DNA of 48,625 bases from Candidatus Thalassarchaeaceae archaeon (GTDB lineage Archaea > Thermoplasmatota > Poseidoniia > Poseidoniales > Thalassarchaeaceae): NCBI GenBank assembly GCA_030747395.1, contig JASLKT010000005.1:1-48625 (forward strand), given 5' to 3'. The number at the start of each line of letters is the position of its first letter. The stretch's first letter is position 1. Both the position numbers and the translations under genes were made by a program. Of the stretch, positions 16,283 to 24,759 are shown one piece after another. The notes under the pieces were generated by a model, which was given only the letters and a program-made list of their open reading frames with translations, was not told where the DNA came from and ran no database searches.

Positions 16283-16840
16283 ATGGAGGAGGCACTGAAG
16301 CAAGTGTTCGTCCCAATTGTCGCCACCCCCGGTGGTGAGAAAACTCAGTTGGGTGTCTTCTCCACCGAACAGGATGCTTGGGACGTGATGCGCGCTTTCT
16401 TGGCCAAGGCTGGTGCCACCGATGTGGTCAGTGGCAGCATCGTTGCTTGGGAGATTGATTTTGTCGGTGAAGAAGGTTCGTTGGAACTTGCTGCCTTTGA
16501 TCGGAAAAATTGTCCTGTTTGTGATGAGATGTCATTCTGGGTTGAAGGTGATGAAGAGAAAGCCCGATGCTATTTCCCCAGATGTGGTGCTTGGATTGAG
16601 CAGAACGCCTACGACCCAAGCCGATGGGATTGTGGTTGGCCTGCCGCCAATTGGAATAAACGAGCGGAGGATTACGATCATGCCTACAAGGGATTGGTTG
16701 CGATGCGAGCGCAATCGGCCTCTGCGGGGATGACGGGGCGAATGGCATCCCGTGAAGCTTGGCTGGATGAGAAGGACCGTGAGAGGCGGACCATCCAACA
16801 GAAGAAGTTCGATTCAAGGACTGAGGACATCACAGAGTGA
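16283..16840 (+). CDS. Uncharacterised zinc-ribbon protein
   Basis: A 185-residue protein I cannot assign. The N-terminal 75 residues form a mixed alpha/beta region. Residues about 80-105 hold CPVCDEMSFW and, 18 residues on, a CYFPRCG pair, a possible four-Cys zinc ribbon. The C-terminal third is charged and helical (DEKDRERRTIQQKK). There is no signal or membrane helix. It is preceded by a strong inverted repeat 6 bp from the start codon. A nucleic-acid or protein-binding role is likely for such ribbons, but nothing specific can be said. Confidence 0.7.
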   Translation: MEEALKQVFVPIVATPGGEKTQLGVFSTEQDAWDVMRAFLAKAGATDVVSGSIVAWEIDFVGEEGSLELAAFDRKNCPVCDEMSFWVEGDEEKARCYFPRCGAWIEQNAYDPSRWDCGWPAANWNKRAEDYDHAYKGLVAMRAQSASAGMTGRMASREAWLDEKDRERRTIQQKKFDSRTEDITE

Positions 16841-16844
16841 TCGT

Positions 16845-16925
16845 ATGGTTGGTTGGATTTCGGCCATCATCGCATCGATGTTTGGGGCCGGAGAAACCAT
16901 CGAAGAGATTCTAGAAGAGGAATGA
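16845..16925 (+). CDS. Possible 26-residue hydrophobic microprotein
   Basis: ATG at 16845, four bases after the zinc-ribbon stop, encodes MVGWISAIIASMFGAG followed by an acidic tail TIEEILEEE and TGA. The hydrophobic half could insert in the membrane and the tail is acidic, as in other genes here. It fills the gap between two convergent genes exactly. There is no clear ribosome binding site, so it depends on coupling to the previous gene. Its coding status is uncertain. Confidence 0.3.
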   Translation: MVGWISAIIASMFGAGETIEEILEEE

Positions 16926-16928
16926 GAA

Positions 16929-17237
16929 TTACAATAACCACCACAATAAACGGAAAAATGATTCAGGACCAAGTAACAGCCAAATGATCCCTCCAACCAC
17001 AAGAAACCCTACGAATGCCTCACCCCAATCATCTGTTGGTATTTCTCCCTCGGATAGTACACTTTCAACGTGCCCAGGAATGAATTTTTCGTCAATGATA
17101 TCAGCAAACTCAGTGGAATCTGAATTTGAAGTCACTTTAGGAGTACGGTCTCCACTTGCGATTCTCTCGTCCACATCGTCCATCAAATCGCCAAGTGTAT
17201 CGGCGAATTCTCCGGCGTGCTCTTCCGACTCTGGCAT
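16929..17237 (-). CDS. Small acidic tail-anchored membrane protein
   Basis: A 102-residue protein with an acidic soluble N-terminal part (about 1-75, many Asp, Glu and Ser) and one C-terminal membrane helix (GFLVVGGIIWLLLG) followed by a short Trp-rich end. No family recognised. It starts two bases after the stop of the large membrane protein at 17240, so the two are probably co-translated and may form a complex. Confidence 0.65.
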   Translation of the reverse strand: MPESEEHAGEFADTLGDLMDDVDERIASGDRTPKVTSNSDSTEFADIIDEKFIPGHVESVLSEGEIPTDDWGEAFVGFLVVGGIIWLLLGPESFFRLLWWLL

Positions 17238-17239
17238 TG

Positions 17240-18640
17240 TTATTCCTCTTCATCAGAAGATTCCAAGGATTCGGCATACCATGTTTCTAGGTATTCAACG
17301 CGGGCCTCATCCAATCCGAGATTCTTGGCTTGTAGTGTCAGTAATTTCCTCTCATTTTCTGTGAGGATGCCATCATCCATCACCATGGTGTAGGCTTCGA
17401 GGTAACTCTTTTCCTCTTTGGTAAATGCCTCTGGCATTAGAATGATTACGATGATATTGATCGTGTTGTAGATTGGTTTTCGCATGACCATGAGGGGTAC
17501 ACCGATAACGACCCCGCCAGCCCAACCCCAACCGGTCAGGGATTCCATGAATTCGGTCCCAATTAGAATGGCCAATGCACCTACGAAGACGAATACACCC
17601 CAAGACATGCTTCGGCGTAATTGTTCATCGATTCCAAGGATGTCATTCTTGAGGATGGCATAACTGAACATGAATCCTTCAAACATGCCCGTCAGCAAGA
17701 TGCTGAACATGAACCCATACAAGCAGTAGAGATAGATTGGGAGAAGATCACCTTCAATAGACGCTAAATCAGCTAGATTGAAATCTCCGAATTTTGCAGT
17801 CATGAAGACCATTGAAAATACCATCAAACCCTTGATGACCGCTTTGCCGGTGAAGCCGATGAAAAGGGCACGTGCCTCATGTGCTTCGTCATCCATTTCT
17901 TCTTCGTTTTCGAATCGATTCCATGCACCACGCATGAGGAAAGCAGCAGCAATCGCAGAAAGTGGTGGTGCTAAAAGAAGCAATTTTCCAGCCGAAGAAC
18001 TACCGGGTACAAACCAAGAATAAGGCAAATATTCCTGATTCTCGATACAAGATGCTTCGATTGGAGCCGAATCTGGGCCGTATGTCACAACTACATCTCC
18101 TTCGATAGGACACTCGATGTGGTAATTTCCACCGAATGCGCTCGCAGCACTCCCACTGGAGGATACAAGGGCGCCAATGATTACCGCTGTAATCAATGGT
18201 AGGGCCCACCATAGATTTTTTCGGATTTTTTCATTGGCCATGAAGTCTAGGCGCTTGGGTGGGTAGAAGGATACAGTGGATACATACATCAGCAGGCACA
18301 ACAAGGAGCAGAAATACCACCCTATTCGATAATACTCCATGAGCGGTAACATGTCCGCACTGAAGGGATATGTGTTGTACCACGAGGCCATCACCCGGTA
18401 TCCTTCAGCGAGAAGAAGAATCGCCATGAAGCGATTTTCAGGTGCGTGACTTCGGGCCTTGAGAATCAATGCCGCTAAGAAACACAGCACAATCAACGTC
18501 AAAATTGAGAGGAAACAGATGAAATATGTCAGCCCCAAAGTTTCTCCAGTTTGGAAATTTATCTGGAAAAATTTCTCCCAATAGTAGGGTAAGAGGGGTC
18601 CCATGCCGTCTAGTGCCATCACAGGTTCGTTGGTCAGCAT
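17240..18640 (-). CDS. Multi-pass membrane protein with TerB-like C-terminal tail
   Basis: About 466 residues. Roughly nine to ten hydrophobic helices are visible, with an extracytoplasmic loop (about residues 165-205) containing two Cys (HIECPIEG and ASCIENQ). The last 60 residues are soluble and acidic: YTMVMDDGILTENERKLL followed by LGLDEARVEYLE resembles one repeat of a TerB domain. No transporter family was recognised. The ATG at 18640 is preferred to a TTG at 18646. It lies downstream of argS in the same direction, separated by a hairpin, and is followed two bases later by a tail-anchored protein. A sensor or membrane-stress role is speculation from the TerB-like tail. Confidence 0.7.
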   Translation of the reverse strand: MLTNEPVMALDGMGPLLPYYWEKFFQINFQTGETLGLTYFICFLSILTLIVLCFLAALILKARSHAPENRFMAILLLAEGYRVMASWYNTYPFSADMLPLMEYYRIGWYFCSLLCLLMYVSTVSFYPPKRLDFMANEKIRKNLWWALPLITAVIIGALVSSSGSAASAFGGNYHIECPIEGDVVVTYGPDSAPIEASCIENQEYLPYSWFVPGSSSAGKLLLLAPPLSAIAAAFLMRGAWNRFENEEEMDDEAHEARALFIGFTGKAVIKGLMVFSMVFMTAKFGDFNLADLASIEGDLLPIYLYCLYGFMFSILLTGMFEGFMFSYAILKNDILGIDEQLRRSMSWGVFVFVGALAILIGTEFMESLTGWGWAGGVVIGVPLMVMRKPIYNTINIIVIILMPEAFTKEEKSYLEAYTMVMDDGILTENERKLLTLQAKNLGLDEARVEYLETWYAESLESSDEEE

Positions 18641-18650
18641 TCCCAAAAAC

Positions 18651-18665
18651 TTACCCTATGGGTAA
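18651..18665 (-). terminator. 6/3/6 hairpin followed by T5 after argS
   Basis: On the minus strand TTACCC and GGGTAA flank ATA; one base later comes TTTTT. It begins 9 bp after the argS stop and ends about 10 bp before the next ATG. This has the order of an intrinsic terminator, but the stem is short and archaeal termination does not require one; a T5 run alone could attenuate read-through. Confidence 0.4.
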
Positions 18666-18674
18666 AACAACAAA

Positions 18675-20393
18675 TCACATTTCTTCGATGGGGATGATTC
18701 CCACCGCCTCACATCCGCGTCGCAAATGATCACGAGCCAATTCACTGATGATGAGGTTCTGGATGTTCACAACGCCTTCTTCGATGACATAATTGTCGCG
18801 ATAGAAGCGATTGTAATCTACTGCCAAAGCACTGAGCCATGCACAGAAATTGTGAGGGGCCCGGGAATCGATTGCAGTTTGGAGCACGTCGTTCATGTAA
18901 GCCATTCTTCGGACTAAATCCGCCGCAGAACCTGAAAGTTCAGCGGTATTGAGGCCCTCTGAGATATCGACATCTCCAGCCTTGCGCTGAATCGAACATG
19001 CTCTAGCATGACTATACATGATGAATGGGGCACTGTCCGCTTCAAGACTTAGTGCATCGGACCAACGGAATGTGATTCCCTTCTCAGGTGAGATTCGGGC
19101 AATGTTGAATCGTGTGGCACTGACACCAACAGCTTCTGAAATCCCCAACAATTTCTCCGCAGGTAAATCAGCGCGGATTTCTTTCACCGTTTCAAGAGCG
19201 CGTGCTTGAGCCTCGTCGAGCAAGTCATCCATGAAAACGACATTTCCACGTCGTGTACTCATCTTACCATCTGCCAATTTGGTGAAGGCATAGAATACCA
19301 CTTCGGGTGTCCTGATGTTCAATTCATCCAAGGCGATTCCGACCTGTTTGGATTGCAATTTGTGGTCCTCGCCAAGAATGTTCAATAAACTGCCAGAGCG
19401 CGTCCATTTATGCTGATGATAAGCCAAATCTCGAGTTGCGTAGAGGCTGCTCCCATCTCCACGACGATAGTAGAATTGTGTCGATTTCCCTTTGACACCC
19501 TTACTCTCCAATTCTAAGAAATGAGCTCCGTTTTCAGCGACGCCATGGAGTTCAGATGTTTCCAATTGATCCATCAAAATTTCGACACTACCATCGACGA
19601 TGAATCTCGATTCCTTGGTGAATGAATCAAAGGTAATTCCCATGCGAGCCAGAGTCACCAACATCCCATCAAGAACGGGTTGATATGATGCTTCAAATCT
19701 AGCGAGAATATCTGCATCAGCCTCCTCACTCTTCTGAACCAATTCCGTCACACCTGAATCGACTGTTGGGTCTTGGGCTTTCAACAAATTTGCCGCTTGA
19801 TACCAAAGAACACGCGCATGATCTTCTTTGGCTGAATGTGGTGATTCTTCAATCGGGATCTCACCCTCTGCTAGAAGATTGTGGACTTGATTCTCTTCGA
19901 GATTTTCGAGTGCCCAACAAAGAATGCCCACTTGTTTCCCCATATCATCGACGTAGTACTCAGCGGTGACATCGTAACCTGAAGCACGGTGCATGCGAAC
20001 AAATGTATCCCCTAGAACGGCATTTCTTGCACGCCCAACATGGAAGGGTCCGTTGGGGTTGGCCGAGGTGTGTTCAATCAGGATAGACCCCTTGGATTCT
20101 GGCTCCTTCGACAACTGTGCTACCAACCAAGCCATAGAGGCTCGGATGTTTACGTAAGGACCAACAGCAGCGGCTTGCCCAATGTCAAGTTCCAAAGCAT
20201 TGACAATTTGTTGGGCCGCCTCATCAGGGGAGATGCCTAGTTGCTTGGCGAATGGGAAACAGGGTAAGGCGAGGTCGCCTTGACTTGCCTCTTTGGAACG
20301 CGATAGCATCTTCTTCCAAAAATCACCCTGGATGCCAACTTTGGCCATGGCCGTTTCCATCGAAGGGAGAACTGCATCAATCAGTGCCTGCAT
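18675..20393 (-). CDS. argS: Arginyl-tRNA synthetase
   Basis: Class I synthetase of 572 residues that charges tRNA-Arg. The HIGH-equivalent is in ANPNGPFHVGRARN (residues about 111-124) and the KMSKS-equivalent is KMSTRRGN. The Arg-tRNA-synthetase N-terminal domain precedes the catalytic core and the DALR anticodon-binding domain closes the protein (YNRFYRDN then the final helix). It starts four bases after the aRF1 stop, so both translation genes share a transcript. Confidence 0.97.
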   Translation of the reverse strand: MQALIDAVLPSMETAMAKVGIQGDFWKKMLSRSKEASQGDLALPCFPFAKQLGISPDEAAQQIVNALELDIGQAAAVGPYVNIRASMAWLVAQLSKEPESKGSILIEHTSANPNGPFHVGRARNAVLGDTFVRMHRASGYDVTAEYYVDDMGKQVGILCWALENLEENQVHNLLAEGEIPIEESPHSAKEDHARVLWYQAANLLKAQDPTVDSGVTELVQKSEEADADILARFEASYQPVLDGMLVTLARMGITFDSFTKESRFIVDGSVEILMDQLETSELHGVAENGAHFLELESKGVKGKSTQFYYRRGDGSSLYATRDLAYHQHKWTRSGSLLNILGEDHKLQSKQVGIALDELNIRTPEVVFYAFTKLADGKMSTRRGNVVFMDDLLDEAQARALETVKEIRADLPAEKLLGISEAVGVSATRFNIARISPEKGITFRWSDALSLEADSAPFIMYSHARACSIQRKAGDVDISEGLNTAELSGSAADLVRRMAYMNDVLQTAIDSRAPHNFCAWLSALAVDYNRFYRDNYVIEEGVVNIQNLIISELARDHLRRGCEAVGIIPIEEM

Positions 20394-20397
20394 TCAA

Positions 20398-21651
20398 TCA
20401 ACTCCAGGGGTAGCGCAGCAATGCTGCAAGACCAGCAAAGGCTTCCATCAAGGTTGCACCTTCTTCGGTATCCATTGAAATTAGTTTTACCTTACTTGAT
20501 GAATGTCCAGCCATTAATGTAAATTCATCCATGAGAGAAATTGTGTTGTCAGGGTCTTCTCTAATCTGATCAGGTGCGGCACCACAAGAAGCACAAGGCG
20601 GGATTTCAACAAGGTGTTCTGTTGTAATCTGCCAACCGTGTTGGCACTGACGGCAGGTGTATCCTTGGCGGATTTTGCGCAACCCTTCCGAAAGGAGGAG
20701 TGTGTCGACCGCACCCTGTTCTAGTGCGCTTTGAATCATCATTTCACCATAGGTTGCTTTGGGGTGTTTCTGCATGATTTCAGACAAAAATCGGTCTACC
20801 AACTGGCGTTCGGCGTCCAATTCGATTTCATGCATCAGGCCACCGGCTCTCTGAACTAATTCACGCAACCCCGATTCATTGGAATATCCAACATCAAAGG
20901 TTGGCTTACGAACAAGTTTAGCGATTTCATGATGAAAGAATTCACCTTTCAGAACTTGATCCTTGGTCGCCCCAGGGCCACCGATGATGATGCCCTCCAT
21001 ATTGTCCATCATTCCAAGCCAGTAATCGCTTGCATGCTCTGCTGATTTCTTGAAAAATTTGTGGGCATGCTCTTCAATCAATCTCTCAAAGCGCTGTGCA
21101 GACTGACCACCTTGGCGGTGCTTGCCCATGATGTTGGATTGCATTTCTTCTTGGCAATGTACTGATTTTCCACTGGCAATGCCGTAGGCAGCCTCACCGC
21201 GATCGATGACAAAAATTCCGTAACAGGTCTTGTCGACCAACATGTCTTCCAACTGTGTGACCTCGAACGTGCTATCGCATCGATATCGGAATGAGCGGAA
21301 TGGTTCGGGTGGGTCATCGATCACAATGGTTGTCATTCGTGTCTTATTATTGCCAACAATGACGTGACCAGTAAAGATTGCAATGCCATTTGAAGGCGTT
21401 TCTCTCATGTTGTTGATTGAGGATACTGCGGACTCAATCGCATCGGAAACGTGCTTCTTGGTTTGCTTGGATTTGATATTCGCTGCTTGGCCCAATTCTT
21501 GTGACAATTGTTGGCGAACATCGTGGATGGCTCGATCGGGTGGGATTATCACTGTCACGAGTTCGGTACCCATGCCTCGCATGTTGCTCAAATCGTCCAA
21601 CGCATTCTTTGCCTTGAGGCGGCGCTGCTGCATCTCAAGATCCTCGGACAT
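20398..21651 (-). CDS. prf1: Peptide chain release factor aRF1
   Basis: Archaeal/eukaryotic-type class I release factor, 417 residues, the usual size. It recognises all three stop codons and triggers peptide release. Stop-recognition motifs NIKS (58-61) and YRCDSTF (the YxCxxxF element, 123-129) are in the N domain, and GGQ (181-183) is in the M domain. The C-terminal domain contains a CxxC...CxxC mini-domain (CRQC and CASC) near residues 330-355. It is first in an operon with argS. Its leader contains a long inverted repeat at 21693-21720. Confidence 0.97.
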   Translation of the reverse strand: MSEDLEMQQRRLKAKNALDDLSNMRGMGTELVTVIIPPDRAIHDVRQQLSQELGQAANIKSKQTKKHVSDAIESAVSSINNMRETPSNGIAIFTGHVIVGNNKTRMTTIVIDDPPEPFRSFRYRCDSTFEVTQLEDMLVDKTCYGIFVIDRGEAAYGIASGKSVHCQEEMQSNIMGKHRQGGQSAQRFERLIEEHAHKFFKKSAEHASDYWLGMMDNMEGIIIGGPGATKDQVLKGEFFHHEIAKLVRKPTFDVGYSNESGLRELVQRAGGLMHEIELDAERQLVDRFLSEIMQKHPKATYGEMMIQSALEQGAVDTLLLSEGLRKIRQGYTCRQCQHGWQITTEHLVEIPPCASCGAAPDQIREDPDNTISLMDEFTLMAGHSSSKVKLISMDTEEGATLMEAFAGLAALLRYPWS

Positions 21652-21692
21652 TGCGCTTCCTCAACCTTGGCGGCGGCTCGGCCCTCATCAAT

Positions 21693-21720
21693 CCTTCCGG
21701 CGGCGTAGCCGCCCGGAAGG
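21693..21720. repeat. Long GC-rich inverted repeat between aRF1 and UMP kinase genes
   Basis: A 12-base left arm (CCTTCCGGCGGC) and a 13-base right arm pair around a GTA loop with one bulged C. It lies 42 bp from the aRF1 start and 35 bp from the pyrH start, between divergent genes, so it is not a terminator for either. It is the most stable predicted hairpin in the window. It could be a leader structure in one or both mRNAs or a binding site. Confidence 0.55.
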
Positions 21721-21754
21721 GAAGGTGTCATGAATCGTCACTGATGCGACAACC

Positions 21755-22456
21755 ATGATGGCAGCCCCCCTAGTCCTCGCTCTTGGCGGTAGTTTACTAC
21801 GTCCTGAAGAGAGTGAAAGACATGCATGGCTGTCATCTCTAGCAGATCTCCTTTCATCCTGTGATGCATCGATTGGAATCGTTGTCGGGGGAGGGGCTCC
21901 GGCCCGAGAAGCAATTGAACTCGCCAAACCGGTCCTCAACGATGTCGCTGCACTCGATGAAATCGGTATCGCAGCCACCCGATTGAACGCTGCAATTGTC
22001 GCCCAAATATTGCAGGGCGCCGATCTCGATGTTTGTGCCGGCATCCCCTCAGATGTTGCGTCGGCGGCAAGGGGCCTTGAGGCGCACAAAGTGGTCGTCA
22101 TGGGAGGGACAAGGCCAGGGCACACTACAGACAATGTCGCAATCCGCTTGGCAATTGAAGCAAAAGCAGCTAGATGCTTGATTGCTACAAATGTATCTCA
22201 TGTCCATTCATCGGACCCTAGAGTGGATGCAGATGCACGAATTATAGAATCCATGAGCCTTGCTGAACTGCAGGAAATTGTTGGCCCACCTATCCACGGA
22301 AAGGCAGGCGGTTCAGGTGTCATCGATCCGATTGGTGTACAGGCTGCGATTGACAATAATCTACCACTGGCTGTTCTAGATGGAAGGTATTTGGACAGAG
22401 TGGCAGATGCGCTAGCCGGTAAGCCCTTCATTGGGACACGAATCGAGGTAGAGTGA
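21755..22456 (+). CDS. pyrH: UMP kinase, archaeal type
   Basis: Amino-acid-kinase-fold enzyme of 233 residues phosphorylating UMP to UDP. LALGGSLL is the N-terminal phosphate loop with its Gly-Ser, VVGGGAPARE the second glycine loop, and GGTRPGHTTDNVA is the block that marks the archaeal UMP kinase group. ATNVSHVHSSDPR and HGKAGGSGVIDP form the ATP-binding region. Carbamoyl-phosphate synthetase (carAB), dUTPase and a PRTase regulator in the window belong to the same pyrimidine network. Two adjacent ATG codons (21755 and 21758) are possible starts. Confidence 0.92.
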   Translation: MMAAPLVLALGGSLLRPEESERHAWLSSLADLLSSCDASIGIVVGGGAPAREAIELAKPVLNDVAALDEIGIAATRLNAAIVAQILQGADLDVCAGIPSDVASAARGLEAHKVVVMGGTRPGHTTDNVAIRLAIEAKAARCLIATNVSHVHSSDPRVDADARIIESMSLAELQEIVGPPIHGKAGGSGVIDPIGVQAAIDNNLPLAVLDGRYLDRVADALAGKPFIGTRIEVE

Positions 22457-22460
22457 GCAT

Positions 22461-22781
22461 ATGGCGAACAAACAGAAACTCGCCGACCAAATTCGCTCCA
22501 ACGTTGAGAGTTCCAAAGCTGGAGAAAAAAAACGCAAAGGCGGTAAGACAGGGTTGCCGAAATCGGCCAGTTCAAATGCTTACGTCGCCCCACATCGTCA
22601 TTGTGCCATTTGCCAATCTCCTATTGCACTCAACCGCGACCCCTCGATATGTGGAGAGGTGAAATGCTCTGACGAGTACGACAGTCGTGAACGGCAGCGA
22701 AAACGATGGAATATCCTCCTTTACATTGCCCCAGCGATTATGGTGGGCGCATTGGTGTTGCAATTGATGGCGAGTGGTTAG
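22461..22781 (+). CDS. Zinc-ribbon membrane protein, DUF2116-like
   Basis: A 106-residue protein with a basic N-terminal segment (GEKKRKGGKTG), a treble-clef-like zinc site (HCAICQSPI and CGEVKCSDEY) around residues 48-70, a basic stretch RERQRKRW, and one C-terminal membrane helix (LLYIAPAIMVGALVLQLM). This layout matches small archaeal DUF2116-type proteins; function unknown. The strong positive charge before the helix places the zinc domain in the cytoplasm. It begins four bases after pyrH, suggesting co-transcription. Confidence 0.8.
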   Translation: MANKQKLADQIRSNVESSKAGEKKRKGGKTGLPKSASSNAYVAPHRHCAICQSPIALNRDPSICGEVKCSDEYDSRERQRKRWNILLYIAPAIMVGALVLQLMASG

Positions 22782-22793
22782 GACGGTGAAAAA

Positions 22794-23372
22794 ATGACAA
22801 TGATGGTTCGAATCATGTCTCTACTCCCATTTGCCACCGGTTCTCTGTGCGTGTTATTGGTGCTCTTCTCTTTGTTTGGGTTCGCCTCCGGGACCATCGA
22901 TGATGAAATCCCTGCTCTTCCATGCGTTGGCCCGCAAGAAGAGTGTGCTACTGGAATGTCTGAATCAGATCTCGCTGTGCCTGCTGCATTCTTCTTGCTG
23001 GATGTTCATCTTGAAATCACGATGGAATTGGACGATAAAGCGTGGATTGGAATCGTTGATGCAGAATATGCTGAAGAATGTCCACCAGGTGATACAGGAT
23101 TGACCAATTGTACGGCTTCGGATTATGAATTTCTAGCAGGGGGACCAGATCATGAAGGTTCAATTGGTCACAATTTGGAACCAGGCAGTGTTCGCTTTGT
23201 GACCGGTGGCGATGAAGGAGCCATCGAGCTCCAAGACAATGACGTCACGACTGAATGGTCGGTGCATCTTGCAACTTGGGTTGAAGTCATCCTCATACTC
23301 ACCGGAATTGGTTTGTGCGCATCTGGAATGCACATGGCATTCCCTATGGTTGCAAAGGCACGCAAGGAATGA
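22794..23372 (+). CDS. Two-helix membrane protein with extracytoplasmic Cys-containing domain
   Basis: A 192-residue protein with an N-terminal membrane helix (about 10-33), an acidic extracytoplasmic domain (about 35-160) and a second helix (about 163-182) before a short basic tail. The loop has four Cys (CVGPQEEC, then ECPPGDTGLTNC), likely two disulfides. No family recognised. Several Met occur at the start (22794, 22800, 22803). It is followed by an overlapping zinc-ribbon gene (ATGA). Confidence 0.7.
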   Translation: MTMMVRIMSLLPFATGSLCVLLVLFSLFGFASGTIDDEIPALPCVGPQEECATGMSESDLAVPAAFFLLDVHLEITMELDDKAWIGIVDAEYAEECPPGDTGLTNCTASDYEFLAGGPDHEGSIGHNLEPGSVRFVTGGDEGAIELQDNDVTTEWSVHLATWVEVILILTGIGLCASGMHMAFPMVAKARKE

Positions 23373-23533
23373 ACCGGTGCGTGGCTTTCAAGAACCGAAT
23401 ACTGGTGGGGTGTCTCATGAGTGGATTCTGCTGTGGCGGATGTGGGGCTAGCATCGATATCGGTGGGTTGGAGCCTGCACTGGCTGAACGCAAGGTCTAC
23501 TGCGTTCGCTGCGGTCATGTCACGACGATTTGA
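23369..23533 (+). CDS. Very small zinc-ribbon protein
   Basis: ATG at 23369 overlaps the preceding stop (ATGA) and encodes 54 residues; a second in-frame ATG at 23417 gives a 38-residue form that is almost only the ribbon. CCGGCG and, 21 residues on, CVRCGH form a clear four-Cys zinc ribbon. Such mini-ribbons resemble the zinc domains of RNA polymerase or ribosome-associated proteins, but no specific family is apparent. Its stop is one base from that of the convergent GTPase. Confidence 0.65.
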   Translation: MNRCVAFKNRILVGCLMSGFCCGGCGASIDIGGLEPALAERKVYCVRCGHVTTI

Positions 23534-23534
23534 T

Positions 23535-24656
23535 TCAGACTGAATCGTCGCGAATATGCCAGTTTTCTGGTAGAGATAGGGGGTCCGTTTCTCGCATTTG
23601 ACCGATTCGTTGAATGATCTCAAATCGCAATCTCTCGATTCCTGCTGATTCTGTGGCGCTGATGACTAGATGGCCTGTTGCGGGATTCCGAATTTCGGGT
23701 ATGGGGCCATCGGGATTCTCATCCAATGCGGCCTCCATCTCACAAACTGCGGCCCATTCATCAGAATCAATGTCTTCGATAAGATCACCTTTTCCATCAA
23801 TCACAATCAGTGGGGTTTGAGGTAACAAACTCGCGACTTCATTTAGCAGGTTATTCTGAATCTCCATGCTGGTCCCCCCAGATTCTGAGGGGTCCATCAA
23901 AAATAGACAGAGGTCTCCAACGTGCTCCAATGCTGCAATCGCTTGCATCTCGATTTGATTTCGCTCCTCCATGGGTCGATCCAAAAGTCCAGGTGTGTCG
24001 ACAAGTTGGTATTTCATGCGACGATTTGTGAAATGGCCAACATGCAATTGCTTCGTAGTAAATGGATAGGCAGCAATCTCGGGTTTGCCACTAGACATCG
24101 ATGCGATGAGTGCGGATTTTCCCACATTTGGCGCACCTGCAACCACCAAACAAGGCTCGGTTGAATCAATCATTGGAAGTGATCGAAGTGTGTCTCTTGC
24201 TTCACGAAGAAAGTCGAGATTACCCTCAATTCGTCCCATGACACTAGAAATGCGCCCGTAAGCCTCCCTACGTGTTTCATGCATCGGTGGAAGATTGACC
24301 ATTCTTCGCAATTTTTTGCCATTTTGTTGGGCTATTTCTACACATTTATGAGCAGCCCATTGACAGGCCCCTAAACTCTGTCGATAATCGTCACAACCCA
24401 CCGCTGCTTCGACCATGGCCACATCGAATGAAGACATCTTATCGAGGCTCGGCCAACGCTTGACCCACTCGAGGAGGGTGGAGGAAAGGGAATCGCCAGC
24501 GGACCCGACCATTCGCGTCATTTGCTTTCGAGTCCGATATACGCGGTCTCTATCGACAACTGCGTCACCAGCCTTCTTCGCTTTACTGAACGCTTTATCG
24601 AGGAGTTCTTCAACGGTCAATACGGTTGGAATATTGCGCCAAACGACTGAACCCAT
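23535..24656 (-). CDS. Nog1-like GTPase
   Basis: A 373-residue GTPase of the OBG/Nog1 class. An N-terminal helical region (about 1-160) precedes the G domain: G1 GAPNVGKS (174-181), G2 around FTTKQ, and G3 DTPG (220-223). A canonical NKxD G4 is not evident; DGKGD in the expected place may serve. Archaeal Nog1 homologues assist large-ribosomal-subunit assembly, and the N-terminal helical bundle contacts rRNA in the eukaryotic protein. It lacks the long C-terminal tail of eukaryotic Nog1, as archaeal forms do. It is divergent from an uncharacterised gene and convergent with a zinc-ribbon gene. Confidence 0.88.
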   Translation of the reverse strand: MGSVVWRNIPTVLTVEELLDKAFSKAKKAGDAVVDRDRVYRTRKQMTRMVGSAGDSLSSTLLEWVKRWPSLDKMSSFDVAMVEAAVGCDDYRQSLGACQWAAHKCVEIAQQNGKKLRRMVNLPPMHETRREAYGRISSVMGRIEGNLDFLREARDTLRSLPMIDSTEPCLVVAGAPNVGKSALIASMSSGKPEIAAYPFTTKQLHVGHFTNRRMKYQLVDTPGLLDRPMEERNQIEMQAIAALEHVGDLCLFLMDPSESGGTSMEIQNNLLNEVASLLPQTPLIVIDGKGDLIEDIDSDEWAAVCEMEAALDENPDGPIPEIRNPATGHLVISATESAGIERLRFEIIQRIGQMRETDPLSLPENWHIRDDSV

Positions 24657-24759
24657 GCGTTCCCCTCATCTCTGCGGCGGAGCCCATCCCTCTTCAAACA
24701 AGGGGCTTGGGTCAACCCATCGGTTCAAGAGCAACCAATGACTGGGCAGTGCGATTCCG

